Source of the DNA: Actinomadura fibrosa | GTDB taxonomy: Bacteria; Actinomycetota; Actinomycetes; Streptosporangiales; Streptosporangiaceae | Length of the DNA: 64,000 nucleotides | Direction: 5' to 3' | NCBI RefSeq assembly: GCF_900659615.1 | Contig: NZ_CAACUY010000006.1 | Span: 1-64,000 of the forward strand | Shown: positions 25,498 through 33,663 of the stretch, one piece after another | Layout: each line of letters starts with the position of its first letter | How positions within the stretch are numbered: the first letter of the stretch is position 1 | Notes under the pieces: model-generated | Told to the model about the DNA's origin: nothing | Databases searched by the model: none | What the model saw: the letters and a program-made list of their open reading frames with translations, nothing else | Program-made: the position numbers and the translations under genes

Positions 25498-26514
25498 ATG
25501 CACACCGAGAACGGCACGGCCGCTGAGGCGGCGTCCGCCCTCATCGACCAGGCGCTCGACTTCGTCTTCCCCGCCGCACTCCGCGCGACCGCCCTCCTGG
25601 GCCTGGCCGACCACCTCGCGGACGGCCCGCTCCCCGTCGCCGACCTCGCCGCGCGGTCCGACGTGCACGAGGGCAACCTCCTCCGCATGCTCCGCGTCCT
25701 CGCCACCCGCGGCGTCGTCGAGGAGCTCGACGACGGCCGCTTCCGCCTCACAGACCTCGGGCAGCCCCTCCGCTCGGACGCCGAACCGCCCGCCGGGCCC
25801 GCGATCCTGATGATCACCGACCGGTCGCTGTGGGCGCCCGCCGGCGAGCTCGACCGCTGCGTCCGGCGCGGCGGCCCGATCTTCGACGACCTCTTCGGCA
25901 TGCCGATCTTCGAGTACATCGGCAAGGAGGAGCGCACCGCGACCGCGTTCCACAACGGCATGGCCGCCTTCTCCGACCAGGAGAACGGGCCGATCGCCGC
26001 CGCCTACGACTTCCCGGAGACCGGCACGGTCGTGGACGTCGGCGGCGGCCAGGGCGGCCTGCTCCTGGAGGTCCTGCGCCGCCGCCCCGGCCTGCGCGGC
26101 GTCCTCCTGGACGAACCGCACGTGGTGCCCGGCCACCGCCTGGACACCGAGGAGACCGCGGGCCGCTGGGAGGTCGTCCCCGGCGACTTCTTCACCGAGG
26201 TCCCTTTCGGCGACGTCCACATGGTGAAGCGCATCCTGCACGACTGGGACGACGAGCGGTGTGTCCAGATCCTGCGGAACTGCCGCCGCGCCCTCGCTCC
26301 CGGCGGCCGCGTCCTCGTCTTCGACGCGGTCGTCCCGCGCGGCAACGAGCCCCACCAGGCCAAGGCCCTGGACGTCCTGCTCATGGCGGCCTTCACCGGC
26401 AGAGAACGCACCCAGGCCGAATTCGAGCACCTCTTCACCGCGGCCGACCTGCGCCTGACGAACATCGTCCCCACAGGAACGGTCGTCTCAATCCTGGAAG
26501 CCCACCCCGCCTGA
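25498..26514 (+). CDS. O-methyltransferase (AcbOMT/hydroxyindole type)
   Basis: 338 residues with the two-domain plan of small-molecule O-methyltransferases. An N-terminal winged-helix dimerisation domain (ADLAARSDVHEGNLLRMLRVLATRGVVEE) is followed by a SAM domain with VVDVGGGQGGLLLEVL, PGDFF, MVKRILHDWDDERC (His as general base) and APGGRVLVFDAVVP. ATG 25498 follows GGAAGGGA. Such enzymes often methylate phenols or polyketides, but no biosynthetic cluster surrounds it. Confidence 0.88.
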   Translation: MHTENGTAAEAASALIDQALDFVFPAALRATALLGLADHLADGPLPVADLAARSDVHEGNLLRMLRVLATRGVVEELDDGRFRLTDLGQPLRSDAEPPAGPAILMITDRSLWAPAGELDRCVRRGGPIFDDLFGMPIFEYIGKEERTATAFHNGMAAFSDQENGPIAAAYDFPETGTVVDVGGGQGGLLLEVLRRRPGLRGVLLDEPHVVPGHRLDTEETAGRWEVVPGDFFTEVPFGDVHMVKRILHDWDDERCVQILRNCRRALAPGGRVLVFDAVVPRGNEPHQAKALDVLLMAAFTGRERTQAEFEHLFTAADLRLTNIVPTGTVVSILEAHPA

Positions 26515-26524
26515 CCGGCGCCCG

Positions 26525-27592
26525 TCACCAGATGCCGGTCGTACCGTCGTTGCGCACACGCTTGGACTCCACCTTCGTGCCCCGGACGCGGTAGAAGCGG
26601 TCACCGATCGCGAACACGACGTCGTCGGTCCCGGCGCCGGCGATCATCGGGACGTTCGCCGGACCGGCGCCCAGGGACACCTGGTGCGTGACGGCCAGGG
26701 AGGTCAGCGAGTACCACACGATCCGCCGCTCCCCGCCCGTGGAGACGATCGCCACCAGATGCCCGCCGTCCGGTGTGATCTGGCCGATCTCGAAGCTGGA
26801 CCCGGCAGGCCCGAGCGAGATGGGAGTCCTCGCGCCCGTGGCGAGGTCGAAGAGGTTCATCTGCCATCCGTCCCACCCGTCCGCGGCGAGCCGGAAGGTG
26901 AGCCGGCGGCCGTCGGGCGCCCACCGAAGGTCCTCGGCCTGCGCCCCCCGGGGCAGGCCGACCTCGTGCCGGACGCCCGTCGCGACGTCCACGACGGTGA
27001 TGTGCCCTTGGGGCTTCCCGGCGCCGCAGCCCACGGTGGAGTACGCGAGCCTGCCGCCCCCCGGCGCCGCGGCGAGCTGGTCCGGGCCGTCGCCCTGCCT
27101 TCCCGGGACGGTCGCGGAGGGCAGCGCGGTCAGCCCCTCCGGCGTCCCGTTCCCACGGAGCGTCAGCCGGTAGAAGTACGTCCGGCAGGCCCTGGCGTCG
27201 GCGGTGGTGAGGAGGAACGTCCGGTTGTCCCCGGTACCGGCGGCGTCGATGAAGCCGGAGGAGCCCGCGGGCGCGGGGACGCGCCCGACGATCCGGTCGG
27301 TGGAGACCTCGCTGATCGTCAGCTCCTTCCCGCCCGTGGGCCAGGCGCCGTCCACGACGTACCGGGCGCCGACGTAGGACGCGAGGGACATCTCAGGCTC
27401 ACCGCGTTGATGCGGCACGGCGAACACGGCGGCCACCGCCGCGGCGGCCGCGGTGACGGCGGCGCACGCCGGAATCACCCAGCGGCGCCGCGAACGGGCG
27501 GGCGCGGCGAGGGGACGGAGGCCGTCGCGGTCGACGGTGCCGGCGCCGTCCCGCAGCGCGGCGCGGACGAGATCGTCGGTCAAGCGGGTCAT
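26525..27592 (-). CDS. Membrane-anchored beta-propeller-like partner of sigma factor
   Basis: 355 residues. A cytoplasmic N-terminus (about 40 residues), one membrane helix (VIPACAAVTAAAAAVAAVFAV) and a C-terminal extracytoplasmic domain with TolB/WD40-like repeats (LAYSTVGC, DLRWAPDGRRLTF, GQITPDGGHLVAI). The ATG overlaps the sigma factor stop (ATGA) after a GGAGGA site. This position is typical of a SigE-family partner, possibly an anti-sigma-like sensor. No classic anti-sigma zinc motif is seen. Confidence 0.7.
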   Translation of the reverse strand: MTRLTDDLVRAALRDGAGTVDRDGLRPLAAPARSRRRWVIPACAAVTAAAAAVAAVFAVPHQRGEPEMSLASYVGARYVVDGAWPTGGKELTISEVSTDRIVGRVPAPAGSSGFIDAAGTGDNRTFLLTTADARACRTYFYRLTLRGNGTPEGLTALPSATVPGRQGDGPDQLAAAPGGGRLAYSTVGCGAGKPQGHITVVDVATGVRHEVGLPRGAQAEDLRWAPDGRRLTFRLAADGWDGWQMNLFDLATGARTPISLGPAGSSFEIGQITPDGGHLVAIVSTGGERRIVWYSLTSLAVTHQVSLGAGPANVPMIAGAGTDDVVFAIGDRFYRVRGTKVESKRVRNDGTTGIW

Positions 27593-28125
27593 CGTTCCTC
27601 CTGGTAGCGCTCGCCGAGCGCGTTCAGCCCGCGGGCCACGGTCGACTTCACCGTGCCGCGGCGCACGCCCATGGCGGCGGCGATCTCGGCCTCCGACAGG
27701 TCGAGGTAGTAGCGCAGGACGATCGCCTCGCGCTGCCTCGGCGGCAGCTTGAGCAGGGCCTGCAGCACGCGGCGCCGGTCGTCCGCGATCAGCACGTCGT
27801 TCTCCGCGGACCACACGGGGTCGGGCGCCTGGACGAGCCTGCTCATCAGGGCCCTGCGGCGCAGCAGCGTCCGGCACGCGTTGAGCACGGACGCGCGGGC
27901 GTAGGCGAGGAGCTCATCGGGGACGTCCGGCACCGCCCGGCGGCGCCGGTGCAGGCGGGCGTAGACGTCCTGCACCACGTCCTCGGCGCCCGCCCGGTCG
28001 CCCAGCATCAGCAGAGCGAGCCGGACGAGCGCCAGATGATGGACGCGGAACAGTTCCGCCACGCCGTCACCGGGCGTCCCGGCGTCCCGGGCGACCGCGG
28101 CGGTCGGACTTCGGTCGAACGTCAT
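27589..28125 (-). CDS. SigE-family ECF RNA polymerase sigma factor
   Basis: 178 residues. Region 2 is HHLALVRLALLMLGDRAGAEDVVQDVYARLHRR and region 4 is ALLKLPPRQREAIVLRYYLDLSEAEIAAAMGVRRGTVKSTVARGL, of the actinobacterial SigE (ECF41-less) type. ATG 28125 (MTFDRSP) is chosen; upstream in-frame codons have poor coding character. It is coupled to the downstream membrane protein. The regulon is unknown. Confidence 0.9.
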   Translation of the reverse strand: MTFDRSPTAAVARDAGTPGDGVAELFRVHHLALVRLALLMLGDRAGAEDVVQDVYARLHRRRRAVPDVPDELLAYARASVLNACRTLLRRRALMSRLVQAPDPVWSAENDVLIADDRRRVLQALLKLPPRQREAIVLRYYLDLSEAEIAAAMGVRRGTVKSTVARGLNALGERYQEER

Positions 28126-28272
28126 GCACTGACAACCACCGAACGCCCCAAAGGTTGCTTCGCCCCCGGAACTTCCCGACCGGAAGGGGGACATCGGTGG
28201 TGCGGCGGCGAGTCGAGGCACCCCGCCAACTCACGGAAGACGGTCTCGTGGAAGCCCACCCCGCCTAACGGG

Positions 28273-28836
28273 TCACCCGGACTTCTCACGCTGCTTGGCG
28301 TTGAACCGCGCCTTCTTCTGCCGATTCCCGCACGTGTTCATGTCGCACCATTTGCGGGTGCGGCTCTGGCTCGTGTCGAAGAAGGCGGCCCGGCAGGTCG
28401 GTGATGCGCACAGGGCCAGCCGCCCGTCCCGCTCACCCGCGATGATGCTGACCGCATCGGCGGCGATCACGCCAAGGGCATCCTCCACGCGAGCCGAGCC
28501 GAGCCGCCATTCCCGCTTGCCCTCGGACGTCAGGACCGCCGCCGCCCGTCCGTCAACACTGCGGTCATTGATGACCTGAATAGCAGAAACGGGAAGAGGC
28601 TCCTGGACCGCCGCCGCCGTCGCGGCAGCGTGAATCGACTCCCTCAACTCCCGAGCGAGGTCGAGCTGGGCAGCCGTGCAGGAGTCCACGGCCAGACCGC
28701 TCACCGCCAGCCAGTCGACGAGCCGCTGCGGCGTCGGAATGCGCTCCACAGAGTCGCCGCACCGCTCCGTCAGGGTCGCCGTGAAGCTCGTTGCCAGCAC
28801 GCTACCCAGGCGGAACTCAGGGAACCCGGCACGCAT
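28273..28836 (-). CDS. CGNR zinc finger regulator
   Basis: 187 residues. The C-terminal CGNR zinc finger reads LCASPTCRAAFFDTSQSRTRKWCDMNTCGNRQK, with four Cys and the CGNR signature. The N-terminal stress-induced (ABATE-like) domain covers about residues 10-140. It is divergent from the epoxide hydrolase gene, and two matching operator-like sites lie between them. It is therefore probably an autoregulated repressor of that enzyme. Confidence 0.9.
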   Translation of the reverse strand: MRAGFPEFRLGSVLATSFTATLTERCGDSVERIPTPQRLVDWLAVSGLAVDSCTAAQLDLARELRESIHAAATAAAVQEPLPVSAIQVINDRSVDGRAAAVLTSEGKREWRLGSARVEDALGVIAADAVSIIAGERDGRLALCASPTCRAAFFDTSQSRTRKWCDMNTCGNRQKKARFNAKQREKSG

Positions 28837-28838
28837 GG

Positions 28839-28897
28839 AACCACCTTAGCCGGTTGCACCTGCCCGCGGACACCTGTTAGAACCGTCTTAGCCGGTT
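28839..28897. promoter_or_regulatory. Two operators for the CGNR regulator
   Basis: AACC-N9-GGTT occurs twice, at 28839-28855 and 28881-28897, with the shared core CTTAGCC; only two bases differ over 17. The starts are 42 nt apart, about four helical turns, on the same face. They fill the gap between the divergent starts, and the right copy ends 12 nt before the hydrolase ATG. Confidence 0.65.
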
Positions 28898-28909
28898 CTA
28901 GGAGGTTCC

Positions 28910-30076
28910 ATGTCCCCGCACGACGTGCAGGCGTTCAAAGCCCGCGCGACCGACGCCGACCTCGACGATCTGCGCGCCCGCCTGGCCGCCGCCCGGCTGC
29001 CGGAGCCCGAGACGGTGGACCGCACCGCGTCCGGCCGCCGCCGATGGGACCAGGGCGTCCCCCTCACCGACCTCGCCGATCTCGTGCACTACTGGCGCAC
29101 CGGATACGACTGGCGGTCACTCGAAGAGCGCCTCGACCAACTCGGCCAGTTCCGCACGACCATCGACGGCCTGGGCATCCACTTCCTGCACCGCCGATCC
29201 ACACGCCCGGACGCCACCCCTCTCGTCCTGACCCACGGCTGGCCAGGCAGCATCGTCGAATTCGTCGACGTCATCGACGAACTATCGGACCCGAAAGACA
29301 CGGACGCGCCGGCGTTCCACGTCGTGGTCCCCTCACTGCCGGGCTTCGGCTACAGCGACAAGCCGTCCGCCACCGGCTGGGGAACCGAGAAAATCGCGTC
29401 CGCATGGGTGGAACTGATGGAAAGGCTCGGCTACAGCGAGTTCGTCGCCCACGGCGGAGACTGGGGAGGCGTCATCACCACGGTCCTCGGCGGCAGATTC
29501 CCCGAGCACGTCCTCGGCATCCACTCGACCTTCGCGCAGGCACCGCCCGGACTGACAACGGACGGCCTGACAACGGCCGAGCGCGAATGGACCGAGCAGA
29601 CCCGCGACTTCTGGCACAACCGCGCGGCCTACGCAAAGCAACAGGCGACCCGCCCACAGACCATCGGCTACTCCCTCGTCGACTCACCCGTAGGCCTTCT
29701 CGCCTGGATCCTCGACAAGTTCGCCGAATGGTCGGACACCGAAGAAACCCCGTTCGAGACGATCTCCAGAGACCGCGTCCTCGACAACGTCACCCTCTAC
29801 TGGCTGACCCGAACCGGCGCCTCAGCAGCCCGCATCTACTACGAAAGCCACAACTCCCTCGACCCCGACCTCCGAGTCGACGTCCCCTCAGCGATCACCA
29901 TGTACCCCCGCGACATCGAGAAGTACCCCCGCCCCTGGGCACAAGAGCGCTACCGCCAAATCGTCCACTGGAAAACCCCCGAACGCGGAGGCCACTTCCC
30001 CTCCCTAGAAGTCCCCGAGTACTTCCTAAAAGACCTACAAAAGGGCCTGAAGGCAGTACTAGCCGCCACGCGCTAA
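28910..30076 (+). CDS. Epoxide hydrolase
   Basis: 388 residues, alpha/beta-hydrolase fold with the N-terminal EHN domain (FKARATDADLDDLRARLAAARLP). LTHGWPGS is the oxyanion motif, GGDWGG holds the nucleophile Asp, and ERGGHFPSLE the catalytic His. The Tyr residues that activate the epoxide are expected in the lid. ATG 28910 after CTAGGAGG. It converts epoxides to diols, perhaps as detoxification controlled by the divergent CGNR protein. The last third has visibly lower GC at third positions than its neighbours (runs such as GACCTACAAAAGGGC), a possible sign of recent acquisition. Confidence 0.92.
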   Translation: MSPHDVQAFKARATDADLDDLRARLAAARLPEPETVDRTASGRRRWDQGVPLTDLADLVHYWRTGYDWRSLEERLDQLGQFRTTIDGLGIHFLHRRSTRPDATPLVLTHGWPGSIVEFVDVIDELSDPKDTDAPAFHVVVPSLPGFGYSDKPSATGWGTEKIASAWVELMERLGYSEFVAHGGDWGGVITTVLGGRFPEHVLGIHSTFAQAPPGLTTDGLTTAEREWTEQTRDFWHNRAAYAKQQATRPQTIGYSLVDSPVGLLAWILDKFAEWSDTEETPFETISRDRVLDNVTLYWLTRTGASAARIYYESHNSLDPDLRVDVPSAITMYPRDIEKYPRPWAQERYRQIVHWKTPERGGHFPSLEVPEYFLKDLQKGLKAVLAATR

Positions 30077-30113
30077 ACACGGCCAACCACCACACGACAA
30101 TCCGTACGTGAGC

Positions 30114-30137
30114 CACCGACACTTCGGCCGGTCGGTG
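30114..30137. terminator. Hairpin between convergent genes
   Basis: CACCGAC-N10-GTCGGTG between the epoxide hydrolase and the pterin dehydratase gene. Confidence 0.45.
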
Positions 30138-30171
30138 TTGAGCCGCCGCGTAGTGAACCATCAGGCGCAGG

Positions 30172-30483
30172 TCAGACCGGCTCCGCGCCATGCCCCGCGG
30201 CGATCGAGTCGATGTGCGCGGCCAACTCGAAGTCCTTGGCCGTGAGCCGGTGTCCGGCGTCATGTGTGGTGATCTCGAACCGAATCCGCTGCCACGTGAT
30301 GTGGATGTCCGGGTGATGCCCGACCTCGCGGGCCTTCGCCGCGACGTACATCGCCAGGTGCACCGTCTCGTGGTAGGTGTGGGCGAACGTCCGGGTGATC
30401 GCGTTCCCGTCGCGTTCCCATCCGGGAAGGGACGCGAGGCGCTCGGCGATCTGCCGGTCCGTCAAAGGCTCGGGAATGGGCAC
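30172..30483 (-). CDS. 4a-hydroxytetrahydrobiopterin dehydratase (PCD-like)
   Basis: 103 residues. It has the pterin-4a-carbinolamine dehydratase pattern EVGHHPDIHITW, FEITTHDAGHRLTAKDFELAAHIDSIA, with the HHP active-site pair intact. The family recycles pterin cofactor or acts as a transcription coactivator. GTG 30483 has GGGAGG 5 nt upstream, better than TTG 30498. It lies downstream of a frameshifted small gene and a second PCD-like gene in the same direction. Confidence 0.88.
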   Translation of the reverse strand: MPIPEPLTDRQIAERLASLPGWERDGNAITRTFAHTYHETVHLAMYVAAKAREVGHHPDIHITWQRIRFEITTHDAGHRLTAKDFELAAHIDSIAAGHGAEPV

Positions 30484-30498
30484 GGCAACCTCCCGCAA

Positions 30499-30725
30499 TC
30501 AGGCGATGGACGCGATGATCCCAGCGAGCTCGCGTCCCGCCGAGTTGTGGGCCCAGGCCGCCGCGCGCGCAGGCAGCGCGCCCAACTCCTCGCGAAGGCG
30601 CTCGGACCCCGTCTCACCACACGCCGCGACAGCCCGCCCCGCGATCTCGACAACTCTCTCGGCCAAGGATCACAGGCCCCAGCCAACGCTGCGGCGAACG
30701 CCTTCAGCGCCTCGACGCGTTCCAT
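30499..30725 (-). pseudogene. Small unknown gene with one-base frameshift
   Basis: From ATG 30725 the frame gives MERVEALKAFAAALAGACDP. After one missing base near 30668 the next frame gives LAERVVEIAGRAVAACGETG and ends AGRELAGIIASIA with TGA at 30499. Joined, the two parts make a sensible helical protein of about 75 residues with normal codon use. The length (227 nt, 3n+2) fits a single deletion or a sequencing error. No family recognised. It lies between two PCD-like genes. Confidence 0.5.
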
Positions 30726-30790
30726 GGGAGTCGCGGTTCGGCGATGCCGTCGTCACGACGGCACAGCCAGGCCTGGCCGCTGTCGGGTGG

Positions 30791-31117
30791 TCATCCGGTC
30801 TGGTCGTCCGGTACCGACTTCGCGCCGTGGCGCGTGGCTATCTCGTTGATCCGTTCGGCTGTCTTGAAGTCGAGTTCCGTGACCACGTCGCCGGCAGTGT
30901 GCGTGGTCATCGAGAAGCGCAGCCGGTCCCAACGGATGTCGATGTCGGGGCGGTGTTCCAGCTCGATGGCGGCGACGGCGACCTCGGAGACGATCCGCAT
31001 CGCCACGTCGTACTCCACGGCGAAGACCCGATAGATCGACGTGGTGTCTCCTGACCACCCGGTTCGGGCGAGCCGCTCGGTGACCTGCTCGGCGGTGAGG
31101 GGCGTCCGCAGACTCAC
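30791..31117 (-). CDS. Divergent PCD-like protein
   Basis: 108 residues from GTG 31117, which has GGGAGG 6 nt upstream. It aligns along its length with the pterin dehydratase downstream (RPDIDIRWDRLRFSMTTHTAGDVVTELDFKTAERI). However, the HHP active-site motif is HRP and LTAKD is VTELD. Catalysis is doubtful, so it may be regulatory or redundant. It is divergent from the XRE regulator gene. Confidence 0.75.
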   Translation of the reverse strand: MSLRTPLTAEQVTERLARTGWSGDTTSIYRVFAVEYDVAMRIVSEVAVAAIELEHRPDIDIRWDRLRFSMTTHTAGDVVTELDFKTAERINEIATRHGAKSVPDDQTG

Positions 31118-31263
31118 GTCAATCCTCCCAAGGTGGACGAGCATCTCCACGAGCTGGGCGCCTGCGCAGTGGCCAGCGGAAGACCCGATCCGCATGCTCC
31201 TGTAAAAGGCACACGCCCCACGCCTAGCCTGGGAGTGTCGAGTTTTCCGGGAGGTTCCGGCCT

Positions 31264-32499
31264 ATGCGTGACCGTAGCATCGATCCCGCTGATCCAGGCC
31301 TGTCCGTCGGGCAGCGCATCCAGTACTACCGGGAGCGACGTGGGATGCCTCGGGACGTTCTGGGCGGCCTGATCGGCAGGAACGGACGATGGATCAAAGC
31401 CGTCGAGCGCGGCGAGATCGGCCAGCCCAAGCTTCCCACCCTCCTGAGCATTGCCGAGGCGCTGAGGCTCCGCGACGTCGCCACGCTCACCGGCGGCAAG
31501 CCGGTCCCCATGAGCATGTTCCGCGGACCCGGTCATCCCGCGCTGTCGACCGTCCGGGCTGCGATCAACACGGTCGCCGTGTCGACGGCCGACGCGCCTC
31601 CGCCGCTGAGGCACCTTCAGGCCCGGCTGGACGCGGCCTGGCGGGCTCGGCACGCGGCACCCGATCACCGGACGGTCCTCGGTTCGCTGCTGCCCGAGCT
31701 GATCCGCGACGCCAAGCGCGCGTCCCGTGCCCTGGAGGGAGCCGACCGGCGTCGAGCCTTGGCCATTCTCTCGGAGGTCTACTCTCTCACCCAGTTCTAT
31801 GCGGCCTACCAGCCGGATTCCGGGCTGCTCTGGCGGATCGCCGAGCGGTCCATCATGGCGGCTGAGGAGTCAGAGGATCCGCGCGCGTTCGGCGGCGCGG
31901 TGTGGCTGCTCACCGAAGCGCACCGCGACGCCGGAGACTTCGACGCCGCCGAGACGGTGAACCGGCAGGGACTCGACGCTCTTCGCCCGCATATGGACAA
32001 CGCCGGAGCCGAGCTGCGCGCGATGTGGGGCGCACTGCACGTGAGTGCCGGATACACCGCAGCGCGGTCTGGGCAGCGTGGTGTGGCGTGGGGGTGGTGG
32101 GAGGAGGCCGACCGCATCGCTCGCGGCCTGCCCGCCGACCACTACGACCCGATGACGTCGTTCTCACGGATCATCATGGGCGCCCATGCCGTCACGTTCG
32201 CCGTCGAGTTGAGGCAGGGCGGCGAAGCCCGCAAGCAGGCGCGCAAGGTGGAGCAGGCCGCCATCCCGTCACAGCCGCGGCGAGGCCGGCATCTCATCGA
32301 GGTCGCGCGCGCGTGGCAGCTCGCCGGGGACCGGACCGAGGCGCTCGGCAGCCTCGTCACGGCGTACACCGTGGCGCCCGAAACGATCCGCTGGAACGGG
32401 TATGCGCGCCGCATGACGACGGAGATGGCGCAGGACGGCCCACCGTCGATCCGGCACGGTGCCCGGGACCTCGCTGATCGGATCGGGCTGCTGGTCTGA
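31264..32499 (+). CDS. XRE-family regulator with TPR-like C-terminus
   Basis: 411 residues. The N-terminal helix-turn-helix (about 14-70: VGQRIQYYRERRGMPRDVLGGLIGRNGRWIKAVERGE) is followed by a long helical region with TPR-like repeats (RRALAILSEVYSLTQ, RAFGGAVWLLTEAHRDAGDFDAAE). This build is common in actinomycete regulators that sense peptides or partner proteins. ATG 31264 follows GGGAGG at 9 nt. Three small genes follow after a gap with two palindromes and may be its targets. Confidence 0.85.
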   Translation: MRDRSIDPADPGLSVGQRIQYYRERRGMPRDVLGGLIGRNGRWIKAVERGEIGQPKLPTLLSIAEALRLRDVATLTGGKPVPMSMFRGPGHPALSTVRAAINTVAVSTADAPPPLRHLQARLDAAWRARHAAPDHRTVLGSLLPELIRDAKRASRALEGADRRRALAILSEVYSLTQFYAAYQPDSGLLWRIAERSIMAAEESEDPRAFGGAVWLLTEAHRDAGDFDAAETVNRQGLDALRPHMDNAGAELRAMWGALHVSAGYTAARSGQRGVAWGWWEEADRIARGLPADHYDPMTSFSRIIMGAHAVTFAVELRQGGEARKQARKVEQAAIPSQPRRGRHLIEVARAWQLAGDRTEALGSLVTAYTVAPETIRWNGYARRMTTEMAQDGPPSIRHGARDLADRIGLLV

Positions 32500-32508
32500 T
32501 GACGTGGG

Positions 32509-32567
32509 GACAGGAATCCTGTCTCTGCGTGTGTGCCGCCGGGCTGACCCTGTGTCCTACGACACAG
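32509..32567. promoter_or_regulatory. Palindromes upstream of three small genes
   Basis: GACAGG-AAT-CCTGTC (32509-32523) and CTGTGTC-CTAC-GACACAG (32550-32567) are both perfect and lie between the XRE gene stop and the first small gene. They are candidate operators; the second could also form an RNA hairpin. Confidence 0.5.
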
Positions 32568-32631
32568 AAGCGGCCCCGGCCGGCGCGGGAACGCCGGGGA
32601 TCCGGGGCCTGACCGGAAACGAGGTCCGGCT

Positions 32632-32958
32632 ATGCGACAGCGTACGGGTGATCAGGATCGTCCTGCCGAGTCGGTCGCGCGATCGTCGATCACGCCGAGC
32701 GGCGGTGCTCAGGTGCCGGTGTTGTATGCGTGGGACGTTGATGGGCCGCGCGGTGGCGAATGCGGGGTCACCGACGATCGGGATCGGGCTATCTCGCGCG
32801 TCACTCGCGGGTTGCGGGACGCCGGGTCCGGTACGTCCGGCAGGGTTCGGAAGGTCGTCGCGTCGGCGAGCGGGTCGGTCGAGTACCTCGAGCTCGATCG
32901 GGTCGGTGAGGCCCGCCGGGACGAGGGCACCGGCGCCGTGGTCTGGACGGGCGGATGA
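32632..32958 (+). CDS. Small protein, unknown (first of three)
   Basis: 108 residues, no membrane segment. The central part (VPVLYAWDVDGPRGGECGVTDD) and the end (VEYLELDRVGEARRDEGTG) look conserved in style, and I believe similar uncharacterised proteins occur in other actinomycetes. It is coupled to the next gene by ATGA overlap. Function unknown. Confidence 0.65.
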   Translation: MRQRTGDQDRPAESVARSSITPSGGAQVPVLYAWDVDGPRGGECGVTDDRDRAISRVTRGLRDAGSGTSGRVRKVVASASGSVEYLELDRVGEARRDEGTGAVVWTGG

Positions 32959-33305
32959 GGGACACCGACTACCTGCTCCGTCTCGCCCGCGTCCTCGCCG
33001 CCGCCGGGTGGACGTGCCGCCCACGGATCGCGAGCACTCCGCCGCTGGTGATCGTGGCTGCGTCCGAGAAGGCCACGGTCGGGGAGAGCATCCGCGTCAA
33101 GGCCGGGGTCGGGGGCGTGCCGTGGTTCGTCACCTCGACCGGGCACCCGCTCGCGCCGTGCCACGACCTGCTTGAGGCGTGTGCCGCCGTCATCGGGTGG
33201 ATGGAGTCGCTCACCGAGGCGGCCTGCCACGCGATGGTGTCCGCAGCGGTTCCCGTCGAGCCGCGGGGGTTGGTCGCTCGCGTCCGCGATCTCACGAGGA
33301 GGTGA
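32955..33305 (+). CDS. Small protein, unknown (second of three)
   Basis: 116 residues, starting MRDTDYLLRLARVLAAAGW. Soluble, with a mixed helix/strand pattern and Cys residues at CHDLLEACAAV. It overlaps the upstream gene by 4 nt, and the next gene starts 3 nt on. No family recognised. Confidence 0.6.
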   Translation: MRDTDYLLRLARVLAAAGWTCRPRIASTPPLVIVAASEKATVGESIRVKAGVGGVPWFVTSTGHPLAPCHDLLEACAAVIGWMESLTEAACHAMVSAAVPVEPRGLVARVRDLTRR

Positions 33306-33308
33306 ACC

Positions 33309-33611
33309 ATGGCCATGGACGGGCGTCGGGACGCTGGCCGTCAGGGGTATGGGCCCGATGATGCTCTGTATGCCGCCCTTCGGCGCGGTGCGCCGCAGAT
33401 GGGTGTGAAGCGCATCGACCGGCCAGCTTGTGGAAGCGCCGTGTTCATCACCTACCAGGACCGTCCGGCGGTTCACGTGGGGTGGGACGTCAAGTGTGAC
33501 GCGTACGCGTGGCAGGACGGCCCCGACGCTGGCACGCAGATCAGCCGGGATCCCGAGGATGCGGCCGAGTTGATCGCGCACTCTTTCGGTGCCGTTTACT
33601 CGCGGGCGTAG
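33309..33611 (+). CDS. Small protein, unknown (third of three)
   Basis: 100 residues with a strand-rich middle (SAVFITYQDRPAVHVGWDVKCDAYAWQDGPDA). GAGGTG lies just before the ATG. It is the last gene of a tight three-gene unit behind the XRE regulator. Such sets with an XRE/TPR regulator resemble actinomycete signalling or mobile-element cargo. Function unknown. Confidence 0.6.
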   Translation: MAMDGRRDAGRQGYGPDDALYAALRRGAPQMGVKRIDRPACGSAVFITYQDRPAVHVGWDVKCDAYAWQDGPDAGTQISRDPEDAAELIAHSFGAVYSRA

Positions 33612-33663
33612 GGGTTGGGCGGCGCGGTTTGTTGTGGGCCGCGCCGCCCTTGTTCGGGGTGCC

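Noticed and set aside
25498-26514. Secondary-metabolite cluster around the O-methyltransferase
   Set aside because: Neighbours are a sigma factor unit and a lysin; no synthase or other tailoring genes are present.
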